Part shown: positions 1 through 6,680 of the stretch, in pieces | Layout of the letters: the number at the start of each line of letters is the position of its first letter | How positions within the stretch are numbered: the first letter of the stretch is position 1 | From: Alphaproteobacteria bacterium | GTDB taxonomy: Bacteria > Pseudomonadota > Alphaproteobacteria > SMXP01 | Reading direction: 5' to 3' | DNA length: 8,585 nt | Assembly: GCA_028280675.1 (NCBI GenBank) | Contig: JANQLI010000274.1 | Coordinates: 1 to 8,585 of the forward strand | Notes under the pieces: generated by a model | The model's input: the letters and a program-made list of their open reading frames with translations, nothing else | Database searches by the model: none | What the model was told of the DNA's origin: nothing | Program-made: the position numbers and the translations under genes

Positions 1-905
1 AGCTGTTGAACGACAGTGAGCTGAGTCAATCGCACTGCGCGCCGGAAACGTTGACGATGCTCGCGCGCTTCTCTGTGATGACTCGCTTGAAAGAACACGA
101 AAATTCGAACATCTATTCCAAGATGCGCGTGTATGATGGCGAAAAGCTCAAAGACACCGACCCGAAAGCAAAATCGGTGCAAGAATACCGTGATGCGGCG
201 GGCGTCGATGAAGGCATGAACGGGATCAGCACGCGCTTTGCCTTTAAAGTGCTCTCGGAAACCTTCAACTATGACACCAATGAAGTGGCCGCAGACCCGG
301 TGCACCTGATGTATATTCTTGAGAACGCCTTGCGCCGCGAGCAATATCCGGAAGATACCGAGAAACGCTATCTTGAGTTTATCAAATCGGATTTGGCGAC
401 ACGCTATGCAGAGTTTATTGGCAAAGAGATTCAAAAAGCCTATCTCGAATCCTATAGCGATTACGGTCAAAACCTGTTCGATCGCTACATTGCTTACGCC
501 GATGCCTGGATCGAAGACCAAGACTTTAAAGATCCCGACACCGGCCAGATTATGGACCGGTCGCAAATCGATGCGGAACTCAGCAAAATTGAAAAACCGG
601 CTGGCATTGCCAATCCAAAAGACTTCCGCAACGAGGTTGTGAAGTTCGCCCTGCGCGCCCGCGCCTCAAACGAAGGCAAGAACCCGGCCTGGACGTCTTA
701 TGAGAAGCTGCGCAATGTGATTGAAAAACGCATGTTCACCCAAGTGGAAGATTTGCTTCCGGTGATCAGCTTCGAATCCAAGAAAGACAGCAACACCGAG
801 CGCAAGCACAAAGATTTTGTCGAGCGCATGCTGTCGCGGAACTATACCGAACGGCAAGTACGGCGTTTGGTTGAGTGGTATATGCGTGTCAACAAGGCAA
901 GCTAA
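1..905 (+). CDS. prkA: PrkA/YeaG serine protein kinase, C-terminal part (5' end outside window)
   Basis: The reading frame is open at the left edge, so this is the last ~300 residues of a protein that is about 640 residues in the family. The visible part closely matches my memory of E. coli YeaG, including the stretches NDSELSQSHCAPETL, LKEHENSNIYSKMRVYDGE, DTDPKAKSVQEYRDAAGVDEG and GISTRFAFK. A TTG at position 6 could be taken for a start, but similarity begins upstream of it, so the gene is truncated only by the window. PrkA proteins have an N-terminal AAA+ ATPase part, not visible here, and a C-terminal domain distantly related to cAMP-dependent protein kinases, which is what is seen. The family phosphorylates proteins on serine in the cytoplasm and is linked to starvation responses and, in Bacillus, sporulation. 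It ends with TAA at 903-905, 51 bp before yeaH, its usual partner gene. Family confidence is very high; the substrate here is unknown. Confidence 0.96.
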   Translation, partial: LLNDSELSQSHCAPETLTMLARFSVMTRLKEHENSNIYSKMRVYDGEKLKDTDPKAKSVQEYRDAAGVDEGMNGISTRFAFKVLSETFNYDTNEVAADPVHLMYILENALRREQYPEDTEKRYLEFIKSDLATRYAEFIGKEIQKAYLESYSDYGQNLFDRYIAYADAWIEDQDFKDPDTGQIMDRSQIDAELSKIEKPAGIANPKDFRNEVVKFALRARASNEGKNPAWTSYEKLRNVIEKRMFTQVEDLLPVISFESKKDSNTERKHKDFVERMLSRNYTERQVRRLVEWYMRVNKAS

Positions 906-922
906 GAATGGATGAGTGCGAC

Positions 923-953
923 GGCACGGCAGGATAACAAAAGGTAACGTGCC
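923..953 (+). promoter_or_regulatory. possible hairpin over the yeaH translation start region
   Basis: GGCACG (923-928) and CGTGCC (948-953) are perfect inverted repeats in the 51-bp prkA-yeaH gap. The 19-nt loop contains AAAAGG, the only Shine-Dalgarno-like sequence before the yeaH ATG at 957, at a rather long spacing of about 12 nt. If the stem forms in mRNA it could modulate yeaH translation relative to prkA. This is inferred from sequence only; a six-pair stem with a long loop is modest and may be chance. Confidence 0.25.
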
Positions 954-956
954 CCG

Positions 957-2294
957 ATGACCCATTTTATTGACCGGCGTCTCAATCCCAAAGGCAAAAG
1001 CCTTGGCAACCGCCAACGCTTTATTCGCCGGGCCAAGACGCAAATCAAAGAGGCGGTACAAAAGTCCCTTAAAGACCGCACCGTCACCGACTTTGAAAGC
1101 GGTCAAAAAATTTCTATTCCCAAAAAAGGCACTGAAGAGCCGCGCTTTGTGCACGGGTCACAAGGCGGGGAACGTGACCGCGTTTATCCAGGCAACAAAG
1201 AATTTGTGCCGGGCGATGAGATCAAAAAGCCGCCGCAAGGGGCCGCCGGTCAAGGCAAAGAGGCGAGCGAGAACGGCGAGGGCGAAGACAGTTTCCAGTT
1301 TACGCTCACGCAAGAGGAAATTCTCGATCTCTTTTTCGAAGATCTCGAACTGCCGAACCTGGTGAAAACCTCGCTCAAAGAAATCAAGCGCATGAAATAT
1401 AAGCGCGCCGGTCTGTCTACCGTCGGCACGCCGAACAACATCAACCTTGTGCGCACCATGCGCAATTCCTTTGGCCGCCGCATTGCGCTGAACCGTCCCG
1501 ACTCACGCGCGTACAACGCGGTTAAAGATGAACTGTTTGAGCTTGAGAAAAAAGCCGACCCCACGCCGGAAGATATTGCGCGCAAGAAAGAGCTGATTGC
1601 GCAACTCGAAGCGTTTGACGTCAAACGCAAGCGCGTGCCCTACATTGATCCGATCGATGTGCGCTATAACACCTACGAACCGACACCGGTGGAGACCAGT
1701 CAAGCGGTGATGTTTTGCTTGATGGATGTGTCCGGCTCAATGGGCGAACGGGAAAAAGATCTCGCCAAACGGTTTTACATCTTGCTGCATCTTTTCCTCA
1801 AACGCCGCTATGAAAAAGTGGATGTGGTGTTTATTCGCCATACCCACGAAGCGCAAGAAGTGGATGAGCAAACCTTCTTCTATAGCCGGCAAAGCGGCGG
1901 CACCATTGTCAGCACCGCATTGGAAGAAATGCTCGACATCGCCAAAGAGCGCTATAGCGCCGATACGTGGAACATTTATGTGGCGCAAGCCTCTGACGGC
2001 TACACGCAATCGGGCGATGCGCAGCATTGTGTCGAGCTTCTCAACAGCACCATCATGCCGATGTCGCAATATTACGCCTATATCGAAATTCTTGATGAGC
2101 GGGAAATGGCGGTTTTCGCGGATGAAGAAAGCGGCGCTGAGCTGTGGCGCGCTTATCGTAAAGTGCATCACGATTGGCCGAACTTCGCCATGACGCGCAT
2201 TTCGAAACCGCAAGACATTTATCCTGTCTTCCGGCAGCTCTTTGTTAAAAAGTCCGAAAATGAAGTGGCGGCCCTTGCGCGAGGCATCACATGA
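957..2294 (+). CDS. yeaH: YeaH/YhbH family protein (DUF444) with VWA-like domain
   Basis: A 445-residue protein of the DUF444 family, close in length to E. coli YeaH. The start MTHFIDRRLNPKGKSLGNRQRF agrees with the family N-terminus, which fixes the ATG at 957. Residues 1-80 are basic, followed by a Gly/Glu-rich linker near 85-110, a helical, charged middle (about 110-240, possible coiled coil around 185-215) and a von Willebrand A-like domain. Its metal-ion-dependent adhesion site appears complete: DVSGS at 257-261, Thr316 in SGGT and Asp347 in ASDG. Such domains usually bind a divalent metal and mediate protein-protein contacts, so an adaptor role for the neighbouring kinase or SpoVR is plausible but inferred. 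The C-terminus carries the family-like NFAM and DIYPVFRQLF stretches. Compared with my memory of E. coli YeaH there is an acidic insertion after YAYIEIL (about residues 380-392). No signal peptide or membrane segment is seen. It overlaps spoVR by four bases, implying translational coupling. Confidence 0.95.
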   Translation: MTHFIDRRLNPKGKSLGNRQRFIRRAKTQIKEAVQKSLKDRTVTDFESGQKISIPKKGTEEPRFVHGSQGGERDRVYPGNKEFVPGDEIKKPPQGAAGQGKEASENGEGEDSFQFTLTQEEILDLFFEDLELPNLVKTSLKEIKRMKYKRAGLSTVGTPNNINLVRTMRNSFGRRIALNRPDSRAYNAVKDELFELEKKADPTPEDIARKKELIAQLEAFDVKRKRVPYIDPIDVRYNTYEPTPVETSQAVMFCLMDVSGSMGEREKDLAKRFYILLHLFLKRRYEKVDVVFIRHTHEAQEVDEQTFFYSRQSGGTIVSTALEEMLDIAKERYSADTWNIYVAQASDGYTQSGDAQHCVELLNSTIMPMSQYYAYIEILDEREMAVFADEESGAELWRAYRKVHHDWPNFAMTRISKPQDIYPVFRQLFVKKSENEVAALARGIT

Positions 2295-3787
2295 CCTTGT
2301 TATTCGAAGGCGCCGATTGGGACTTTGGTCAGCTTGATCGTGTATATCAGGCTGTCGAAGATATTGCCTTCAACGATCTCGGCCTCGACATTTATCCGAA
2401 CCAAATTGAGATTATTTCATCCGAGCAAATGCTGGACGCTTATTCGGCCCATGGCATGCCGTTGATGTATAAACATTGGTCGTTTGGGAAATTGTTCGCC
2501 CGCGAAGAAACCCTGTACCGCACCGGTATGCAGGGTCTCGCCTATGAGATTGTGATCAATTCAAGCCCGTGTATTTCCTATCTCATGGAAGACAACAGCA
2601 TGACCATGCAAACTTTGGTGATTGCGCATGCGGCCTTTGGACATAATCACTTTTTCAAAAACAATTATCTCTTCCGGCAATGGACCGACGCGGAAGGCAT
2701 TCTGGATTATCTCGACTTTGCTAAGAAATATATTCTCAAATGCGAAGAAGAATATGGCCTTGATGAGGTGGAAGCGATCCTCGATCCGGCCCACGCCATT
2801 ATGAATGAAGGCGTGTTTCGCTATCACCGCCCGCCGCCTTTGACAGAGCACCAAGAAGAAGAAAAACTCCGCCGCCGCATTGCCCATGAGCGCGAAACTT
2901 TTAACGACCTCTGGCGCACATTGCCGCAACCGGTGACCGGCGACACACAAGATCTTGAGGCGGACGATGATGACGTTTTAAACGCGATGAAACTGCCGGA
3001 AGAAAATCTGCTTTACTTCCTGGAAAAATATTCACCGATTTTAAAACCGTGGCAGGCGGAAATTTTGCGCATTGTGCGGAATGTTGCGCAATACTTTTAC
3101 CCGCAACGGCAAACCAAAGTGATGAACGAAGGTTGCGCCACTTTCGTGCACCACTACATCATGCATGAACTGCACCGCCGCGGGCAGATTTCCGATGGCG
3201 CTTTGCTGGAATTTATTCACAGCCACACCAGCGTCGTGTTCCAACCGGACTTTGATGATCAGCGCTTTAACGGCATTAATCCGTATGCGCTCGGGTTCGC
3301 CATGATGGAGGACATCAAACGGATTTGCGAAGAGCCGACGGACGAAGACAAAGACTGGTTCCCTGATCTCGCCGGATCGGGCGATTGGCGCGGCGCCCTG
3401 AAGCATGCCTGGCAGCACTTCCGCGATGAGAGCTTCATTGAGCAATATCTCAGCCCGAAAGTGATGCGGGATTTCAAACTGTTCGCCCTGCACGATGACT
3501 CCGAAAGCCCCAGCTATGAGGTGTCGGCCATTCATAACAAGCTCGGTTATCGCGCTGTCAGACAAACCCTCGCACAATCTTATGATATTGGCACCCTTGA
3601 CCCCAATATTCAGGTGGTCGGCGCCAGCCTCTCAAGTGACCGCAAGCTGACACTGCAGCACACGCCTCATCGCGGCGTTCCACTAGATGAAAAACAAACG
3701 TCTAAGGTTCTGGGCCATGTTCAGCGGCTCTGGGGGCACGAGGTCGAGATGACTGTGGCTGGCGAAGAGGACCAAGACGCCGCCTAA
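2291..3787 (+). CDS. spoVR: SpoVR/YcgB family protein
   Basis: A 498-residue SpoVR-family protein, about the usual length (E. coli YcgB is about 510). The ATG at 2291 overlaps the yeaH TGA (ATGA), and the N-terminus FEGADWDFGQLD fits the family, supporting this start. SpoVR was named for a role in spore cortex formation in Bacillus, but homologues are widespread in non-sporulating proteobacteria, where they neighbour prkA and yeaH; the molecular activity is not settled. Two conserved polar clusters stand out: AHAAFGHNHFFKNN (residues 112-125; His113, His118, His120) and MNEGCATFVHH (278-288; Glu280, His287, His288). Their His/Glu pattern resembles a metal site, which is inference. Where I recall Bacillus and E. 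coli proteins having NEGWATFWH, this one has Cys282 and Val286. The C-terminal ~90 residues (from about 410) form the usual smaller SpoVR tail. No signal peptide or membrane segment, so it is probably cytoplasmic. Confidence 0.96.
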   Translation: MTLLFEGADWDFGQLDRVYQAVEDIAFNDLGLDIYPNQIEIISSEQMLDAYSAHGMPLMYKHWSFGKLFAREETLYRTGMQGLAYEIVINSSPCISYLMEDNSMTMQTLVIAHAAFGHNHFFKNNYLFRQWTDAEGILDYLDFAKKYILKCEEEYGLDEVEAILDPAHAIMNEGVFRYHRPPPLTEHQEEEKLRRRIAHERETFNDLWRTLPQPVTGDTQDLEADDDDVLNAMKLPEENLLYFLEKYSPILKPWQAEILRIVRNVAQYFYPQRQTKVMNEGCATFVHHYIMHELHRRGQISDGALLEFIHSHTSVVFQPDFDDQRFNGINPYALGFAMMEDIKRICEEPTDEDKDWFPDLAGSGDWRGALKHAWQHFRDESFIEQYLSPKVMRDFKLFALHDDSESPSYEVSAIHNKLGYRAVRQTLAQSYDIGTLDPNIQVVGASLSSDRKLTLQHTPHRGVPLDEKQTSKVLGHVQRLWGHEVEMTVAGEEDQDAA

Positions 3788-3865
3788 GCGCATGTTTCCC
3801 CAGCGTAAACCGTGACCAAAAGGCAACTGTCACAATCCTTTGTCAGCATCAGGGCATTATGGCTT

Positions 3866-3894
3866 TTGTTAACCCTCTTTTATGAGTGTAGGCT
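3866..3894 (+). promoter_or_regulatory. weak candidate sigma-70-type promoter for the receptor gene
   Basis: TTGTTA (3866-3871) and TAGGCT (3889-3894) are spaced by 17 bp, with a TG just before the -10 candidate. The -35 match is four of six and the -10 three of six, so this is only a guess based on spacing and local A+T richness. A better -10-like TATGAT at 3895-3900 lacks a correctly spaced -35 and could be an alternative. A leader of roughly 120 nt would result, containing the inverted repeat. Confidence 0.25.
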
Positions 3895-3911
3895 TATGAT
3901 CTGGCTAGGTA

Positions 3912-3978
3912 TTCCCTTGGGTTCAGGCGCCTTACATAACCCTCATGCGCGCCGACGATGAAGGATAAGCCAAGGGAA
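3912..3978. repeat. long-spaced inverted repeat upstream of the receptor gene
   Basis: TTCCCTTGG at 3912-3920 is the exact reverse complement of CCAAGGGAA at 3970-3978, with a 49-bp spacer. Extending both arms gives 11 of 13 matching positions. Further TTCC/GGAA motifs follow at 3981-3991 and 4004-4011. It lies in the expected 5' leader of the receptor gene, so it could fold as an RNA structure or be a pair of protein binding sites. It does not match a riboswitch or Fur box that I recognise. Confidence 0.5.
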
Positions 3979-4007
3979 GATTCCAGGGGAAGATCACGAG
4001 TAATTCC

Positions 4008-4016
4008 GGAAGGGGG
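4008..4016 (+). promoter_or_regulatory. ribosome binding site of the receptor gene
   Basis: The purine run GGAAGGGGG ends 10 nt before the ATG at 4027. It decides the start: an ATG at 4020 lies in another frame and stops after five codons, whereas the ATG at 4027 opens directly into a typical signal peptide. Confidence 0.6.
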
Positions 4017-4026
4017 ATAATGGGTT

Positions 4027-6495
4027 ATGACCTTTAAAACAAAAAAAACACTGACGATTGCCGGCGTAGCGGCATTGATGAGCACGAGCGCAATTGTCCC
4101 AGCACAAGCGGTGATTTCTGAGCTTGTTGTGACAGCGCAAAAGCGCGAACAAAACATCCAAGATATTCCGCTGGCCGTGTCGGCGTTTGACTCAGCGTTC
4201 CTTGACAATACGGGCTATCAGAACATCTTTGATATTATCGATTATGTGCCCGGCTTTGCGTACACCCAAAGTCAAACATCAGGACAAACCTCTTTCATCA
4301 TTCGCGGCATCGGGACGTCTGGCAATAATGCCGGTTTGGAGCCATCCGTTGGCGTCTTTGTTGACGGTGTGTATCGCTCACGCAGCGGCGCGGCGATTTA
4401 CGACATGGTGGACCTTGAACGCATTGAGGTGCTGCGCGGTCCGCAAGGCACGCTCTTTGGTAAAAACACCTCGTCTGGCGCTGTCAACATCGTGTCGCAA
4501 AAACCACAATATGAATTTGGCGGCTCAGCCGAGCTGACCATTGGCAATTTAGATGCCGTCAATGTCAAAGGCTTGATCACCGGCCCGATTGTCGAAGACA
4601 AATTGGCCGCGAGCCTCTCTGGCTTTAGCTCGAAACGCGATGGTTTTGTCGATAACCTCACCGATGGGCAAGATCTCAACGATGTGGACCGCTGGGGCAT
4701 CAAAGGCCAAGCGCTGTTTGAGCCAACCGACACATTGTCTTTCCGTTTGATCGCCGATTATACGGAATCCGATGAAAATTGCTGCGCCGGCATTACTTGG
4801 GCCAATGGGCCAACCGATGCGGCGGTCGGCGGCATGAGCGGCACCGTCCTGACGCCAAGCGCCTTTGACGACAATGTGGTGGCGGTCAATGATCTGCCAA
4901 CAAGTAAAGTCGAAGATTATGGCGTCTCCTTGCAAATGGATTGGGACCTGGGCAACCACACGTTGACCACGATCTCTGGTTGGCGGAATTACAAATTCGA
5001 CAGCACCATTGATGCGGACTTCACCGACCTCAACCTGGTGCCCTTGAACAGCCGGTCGTGGGATCAAAGCGCGTTTAGCCAAGAGATCCGTATTCAGAAC
5101 AATGACCCGGATCGCTTTGAATATGTGCTGGGCGCCTATTACTTCCAGCAAGATCTGGACTTAGATGAAGCCCTGCGCTTTGGGAGCGACACGAATCTCT
5201 ATGTTGATCTCATCAACATTGTGGATGAGATCGTATCTGAAGAACTAACAAACACCGTTGGTGTTATTTTGAGCGGTGATCCAGATAACCCTGTTCCAAT
5301 CAGTGCTGTTATTACCGATCCATTCCTGTTCCTTGCCGATGGTCTTCCTGATGGTGGCGGTTCAAATGAATCCTACAAGCAAGATCACGAGAGTTGGGCT
5401 ATCTTCGGTCAGGGGACTTATAATTTCACGGATCGCTTGAGCGGTACATTGGGTCTGCGTTACACCAGTGAAGATAAGAAGCTGGATGCCGCCTTCACCA
5501 ACACACCGGTAGGTGGCGTAATAATTCCTCCTGGCACGTTGCCAATTACGACAACGCCGGACATAAGTGGAATTCCTTTTGGCATTACGCATGTCCCAGT
5601 ACCGCTTAATCTTTACACGGCTTTCCAGCCAGTGACCCCTGCCGTTGGTGCTGGTTTCACGACCAACTACAGTGACGAAGCCATCACTGGGACGGCCAAA
5701 CTACAGTTTGAAGTGACGCCAGATGTGCTGACCTATTTCTCTTATAGCCATGGCTATAAGTCAGGCGGCACCAACGTCACCCGCGTGTTGACCCTGGATC
5801 AACGCGACTTCGATCCAGAGACCGCGGATTCTTACGAAATCGGCATGAAAGGCACGTTCTTCGACAACAATCTGCGCCTGAACGCTGCAGCTTACTTCGT
5901 GGAGTATGACGACTTCCAAGACAACACATTCTTGGGCACCCAGTTCATTCTCCAGAATGCGGGTAAAGTGGAAGCCAAAGGTGTCGAAATCGAAGCCTTG
6001 GCCACCCCATCGGAAGCGTTGACCCTCGAAGGGCAAGTGACCTGGCAAGATGCCGAGTTCGTATCGTTCGAATCCGGTCCATGTAGCTCCGCCGCAGGCG
6101 TTGTCGCTGACGGCGTGCTCGCAGGAAGCTGTGACTTGTCCGGCGGCGTGTTGCCAAACACACCGGAATGGACCATCCAAGCGGCGGCAACGTATGAAAT
6201 GCCGATTGCAAATACCTGGACCGGTTTTGCCCGCGCCGAAGCAATCTGGCGCGACGATCAGTTGACAGCAACCACACAAGATCCACGGTCTTGGGTTGAC
6301 GGCTATGCCACAGTGGGCGCCCGTCTTGGTGTACGTAGCGACGATGATCGCTGGGAACTCATTGCTTGGGGCAAAAACCTCACTGATGAGCACCACACCA
6401 ATCTGACCTTTGACGGTGTGCTGCAAAGCGGCAAGCTTTATGGCTATCCGATCGAACCGCGCACCTATGGCGTTACGGTGCGCAGCCGTTTCTAA
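4027..6495 (+). CDS. TonB-dependent outer-membrane receptor, substrate unknown
   Basis: An 822-residue TonB-dependent receptor, within the normal family size. Residues 1-28 form a signal peptide (basic start, hydrophobic core, cleavage probably after PAQA), followed at once by the TonB-box-like ISELVVTAQ (30-38). The plug domain follows, with IPLAVSAF, IRGIGTSGNN and the diagnostic RGPQGTLFG (137-145) then NTSSGAVNI. The 22-strand barrel should occupy about residues 165-822 and ends in the usual terminal Phe (VRSRF). Such receptors import large or scarce ligands (siderophores, vitamins, glycans, aromatics) using energy from TonB-ExbBD. The ligand cannot be told: the box type is typical of the expanded receptor sets of alphaproteobacteria such as sphingomonads. 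No transport or degradation gene is adjacent. Cys252/Cys253 and Cys686/Cys702 are likely in extracellular loops; 686/702 could form a disulfide. Residues about 393-541 use different codons from the rest. The gene ends at a strong terminator and appears monocistronic. Confidence 0.95.
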   Translation: MTFKTKKTLTIAGVAALMSTSAIVPAQAVISELVVTAQKREQNIQDIPLAVSAFDSAFLDNTGYQNIFDIIDYVPGFAYTQSQTSGQTSFIIRGIGTSGNNAGLEPSVGVFVDGVYRSRSGAAIYDMVDLERIEVLRGPQGTLFGKNTSSGAVNIVSQKPQYEFGGSAELTIGNLDAVNVKGLITGPIVEDKLAASLSGFSSKRDGFVDNLTDGQDLNDVDRWGIKGQALFEPTDTLSFRLIADYTESDENCCAGITWANGPTDAAVGGMSGTVLTPSAFDDNVVAVNDLPTSKVEDYGVSLQMDWDLGNHTLTTISGWRNYKFDSTIDADFTDLNLVPLNSRSWDQSAFSQEIRIQNNDPDRFEYVLGAYYFQQDLDLDEALRFGSDTNLYVDLINIVDEIVSEELTNTVGVILSGDPDNPVPISAVITDPFLFLADGLPDGGGSNESYKQDHESWAIFGQGTYNFTDRLSGTLGLRYTSEDKKLDAAFTNTPVGGVIIPPGTLPITTTPDISGIPFGITHVPVPLNLYTAFQPVTPAVGAGFTTNYSDEAITGTAKLQFEVTPDVLTYFSYSHGYKSGGTNVTRVLTLDQRDFDPETADSYEIGMKGTFFDNNLRLNAAAYFVEYDDFQDNTFLGTQFILQNAGKVEAKGVEIEALATPSEALTLEGQVTWQDAEFVSFESGPCSSAAGVVADGVLAGSCDLSGGVLPNTPEWTIQAAATYEMPIANTWTGFARAEAIWRDDQLTATTQDPRSWVDGYATVGARLGVRSDDDRWELIAWGKNLTDEHHTNLTFDGVLQSGKLYGYPIEPRTYGVTVRSRF

Positions 6496-6517
6496 CACAT
6501 TCCTTTTCAGGATAAAC

Positions 6518-6550
6518 AAAAAGCCGGGATGTCCGATCCCGGCTTTTTTT
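6518..6550 (+). terminator. Rho-independent terminator of the receptor gene
   Basis: The arms GCCGGGAT (6523-6530) and ATCCCGGC (6536-6543) are perfect, with the five-base loop GTCCG, and are followed by seven T (6544-6550). An A-run (6518-6522) precedes the stem, so it may also act on the opposite strand. It lies 22 bp after the receptor stop codon, making read-through into the next gene unlikely. Confidence 0.93.
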
Positions 6551-6577
6551 ATGCGTGCCAGGCTTTTTATGCGTGCA
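6541..6577. repeat. imperfect tandem duplication of the terminator tail
   Basis: GGCTTTTTTTATGCGTGCCA (6541-6560) is followed directly by GGCTTTTTATGCGTGCA (6561-6577). The two units differ by two T in the homopolymer run and by the last bases. The first unit includes the 3' arm and U-tract of the terminator, so the second unit has a U-tract without its own stem. The pattern looks like replication slippage. The second copy ends in the palindrome GCGTGCACGC (6571-6580). Confidence 0.75.
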
Positions 6578-6669
6578 CGCGCTGACTACTTGCTGGTCAT
6601 ATCCTTGTCCCCTCTTGAATCCCGTCCCCTTTTCCGCCAAGTGAGGGATTAAGACTTCAGCTCAGACAA

Positions 6670-6674
6670 AGGTG
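6670..6674 (+). promoter_or_regulatory. ribosome binding site choosing the ATG at 6681
   Basis: AGGTG lies six bases before the ATG at 6681, an ideal spacing. The in-frame GTG at 6672 is inside this site and so is a poor start candidate. Confidence 0.65.
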
Positions 6675-6680
6675 AAAAAC

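Larger units (their letters stand above)
3788..4026. other. intergenic region between spoVR and the TonB-dependent receptor gene
   Basis: This 239-bp stretch has no credible coding sequence; short frames here are not supported by a ribosome site or recognisable protein. I see no convincing intrinsic terminator for the spoVR operon: GTGAC/GTCAC around 3812-3833 could form a 5-bp stem but lacks a U-tract. The region is A+T-richer around 3855-3900, where a promoter would be expected. It also holds a long-spaced inverted repeat (3912-3978), a TTCCGGAA palindrome (4004-4011) and a purine-rich ribosome site just before the receptor gene. Confidence 0.7.

Noticed and set aside
6..905. TTG at position 6 as the true start of the first gene
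   Set aside because: The frame is open to the window edge and the family similarity begins before it; the protein is the C-terminal part of a ~640-residue kinase.
666..1154. Minus-strand open frame of 162 codons across the prkA-yeaH junction
   Set aside because: It lies opposite two strongly recognised genes, has no ribosome site and resembles no protein family.
3812..3833. GTGAC/GTCAC stem as terminator of the spoVR operon
   Set aside because: It has only five pairs, a long loop and no T-run.
3895..3900. TATGAT as a -10 box
   Set aside because: The only good -35 candidate (TTGTTA, 3866-3871) is 23 bp away, too far for a standard promoter.
3894..4208. Minus-strand open frame over the receptor leader and signal peptide
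   Set aside because: It is antisense to a clear receptor start, and its translation has no recognisable domain or good start context.
5761..6519. Minus-strand open frame of 252 codons inside the receptor gene
   Set aside because: It is a shadow of the receptor barrel; its composition mirrors the opposite strand and it has no family resemblance.
6571..6580. Palindrome GCGTGCACGC as an operator of the 247-residue gene
   Set aside because: It is a single 10-bp site next to a tandem duplication, with no promoter located around it; chance is as likely.
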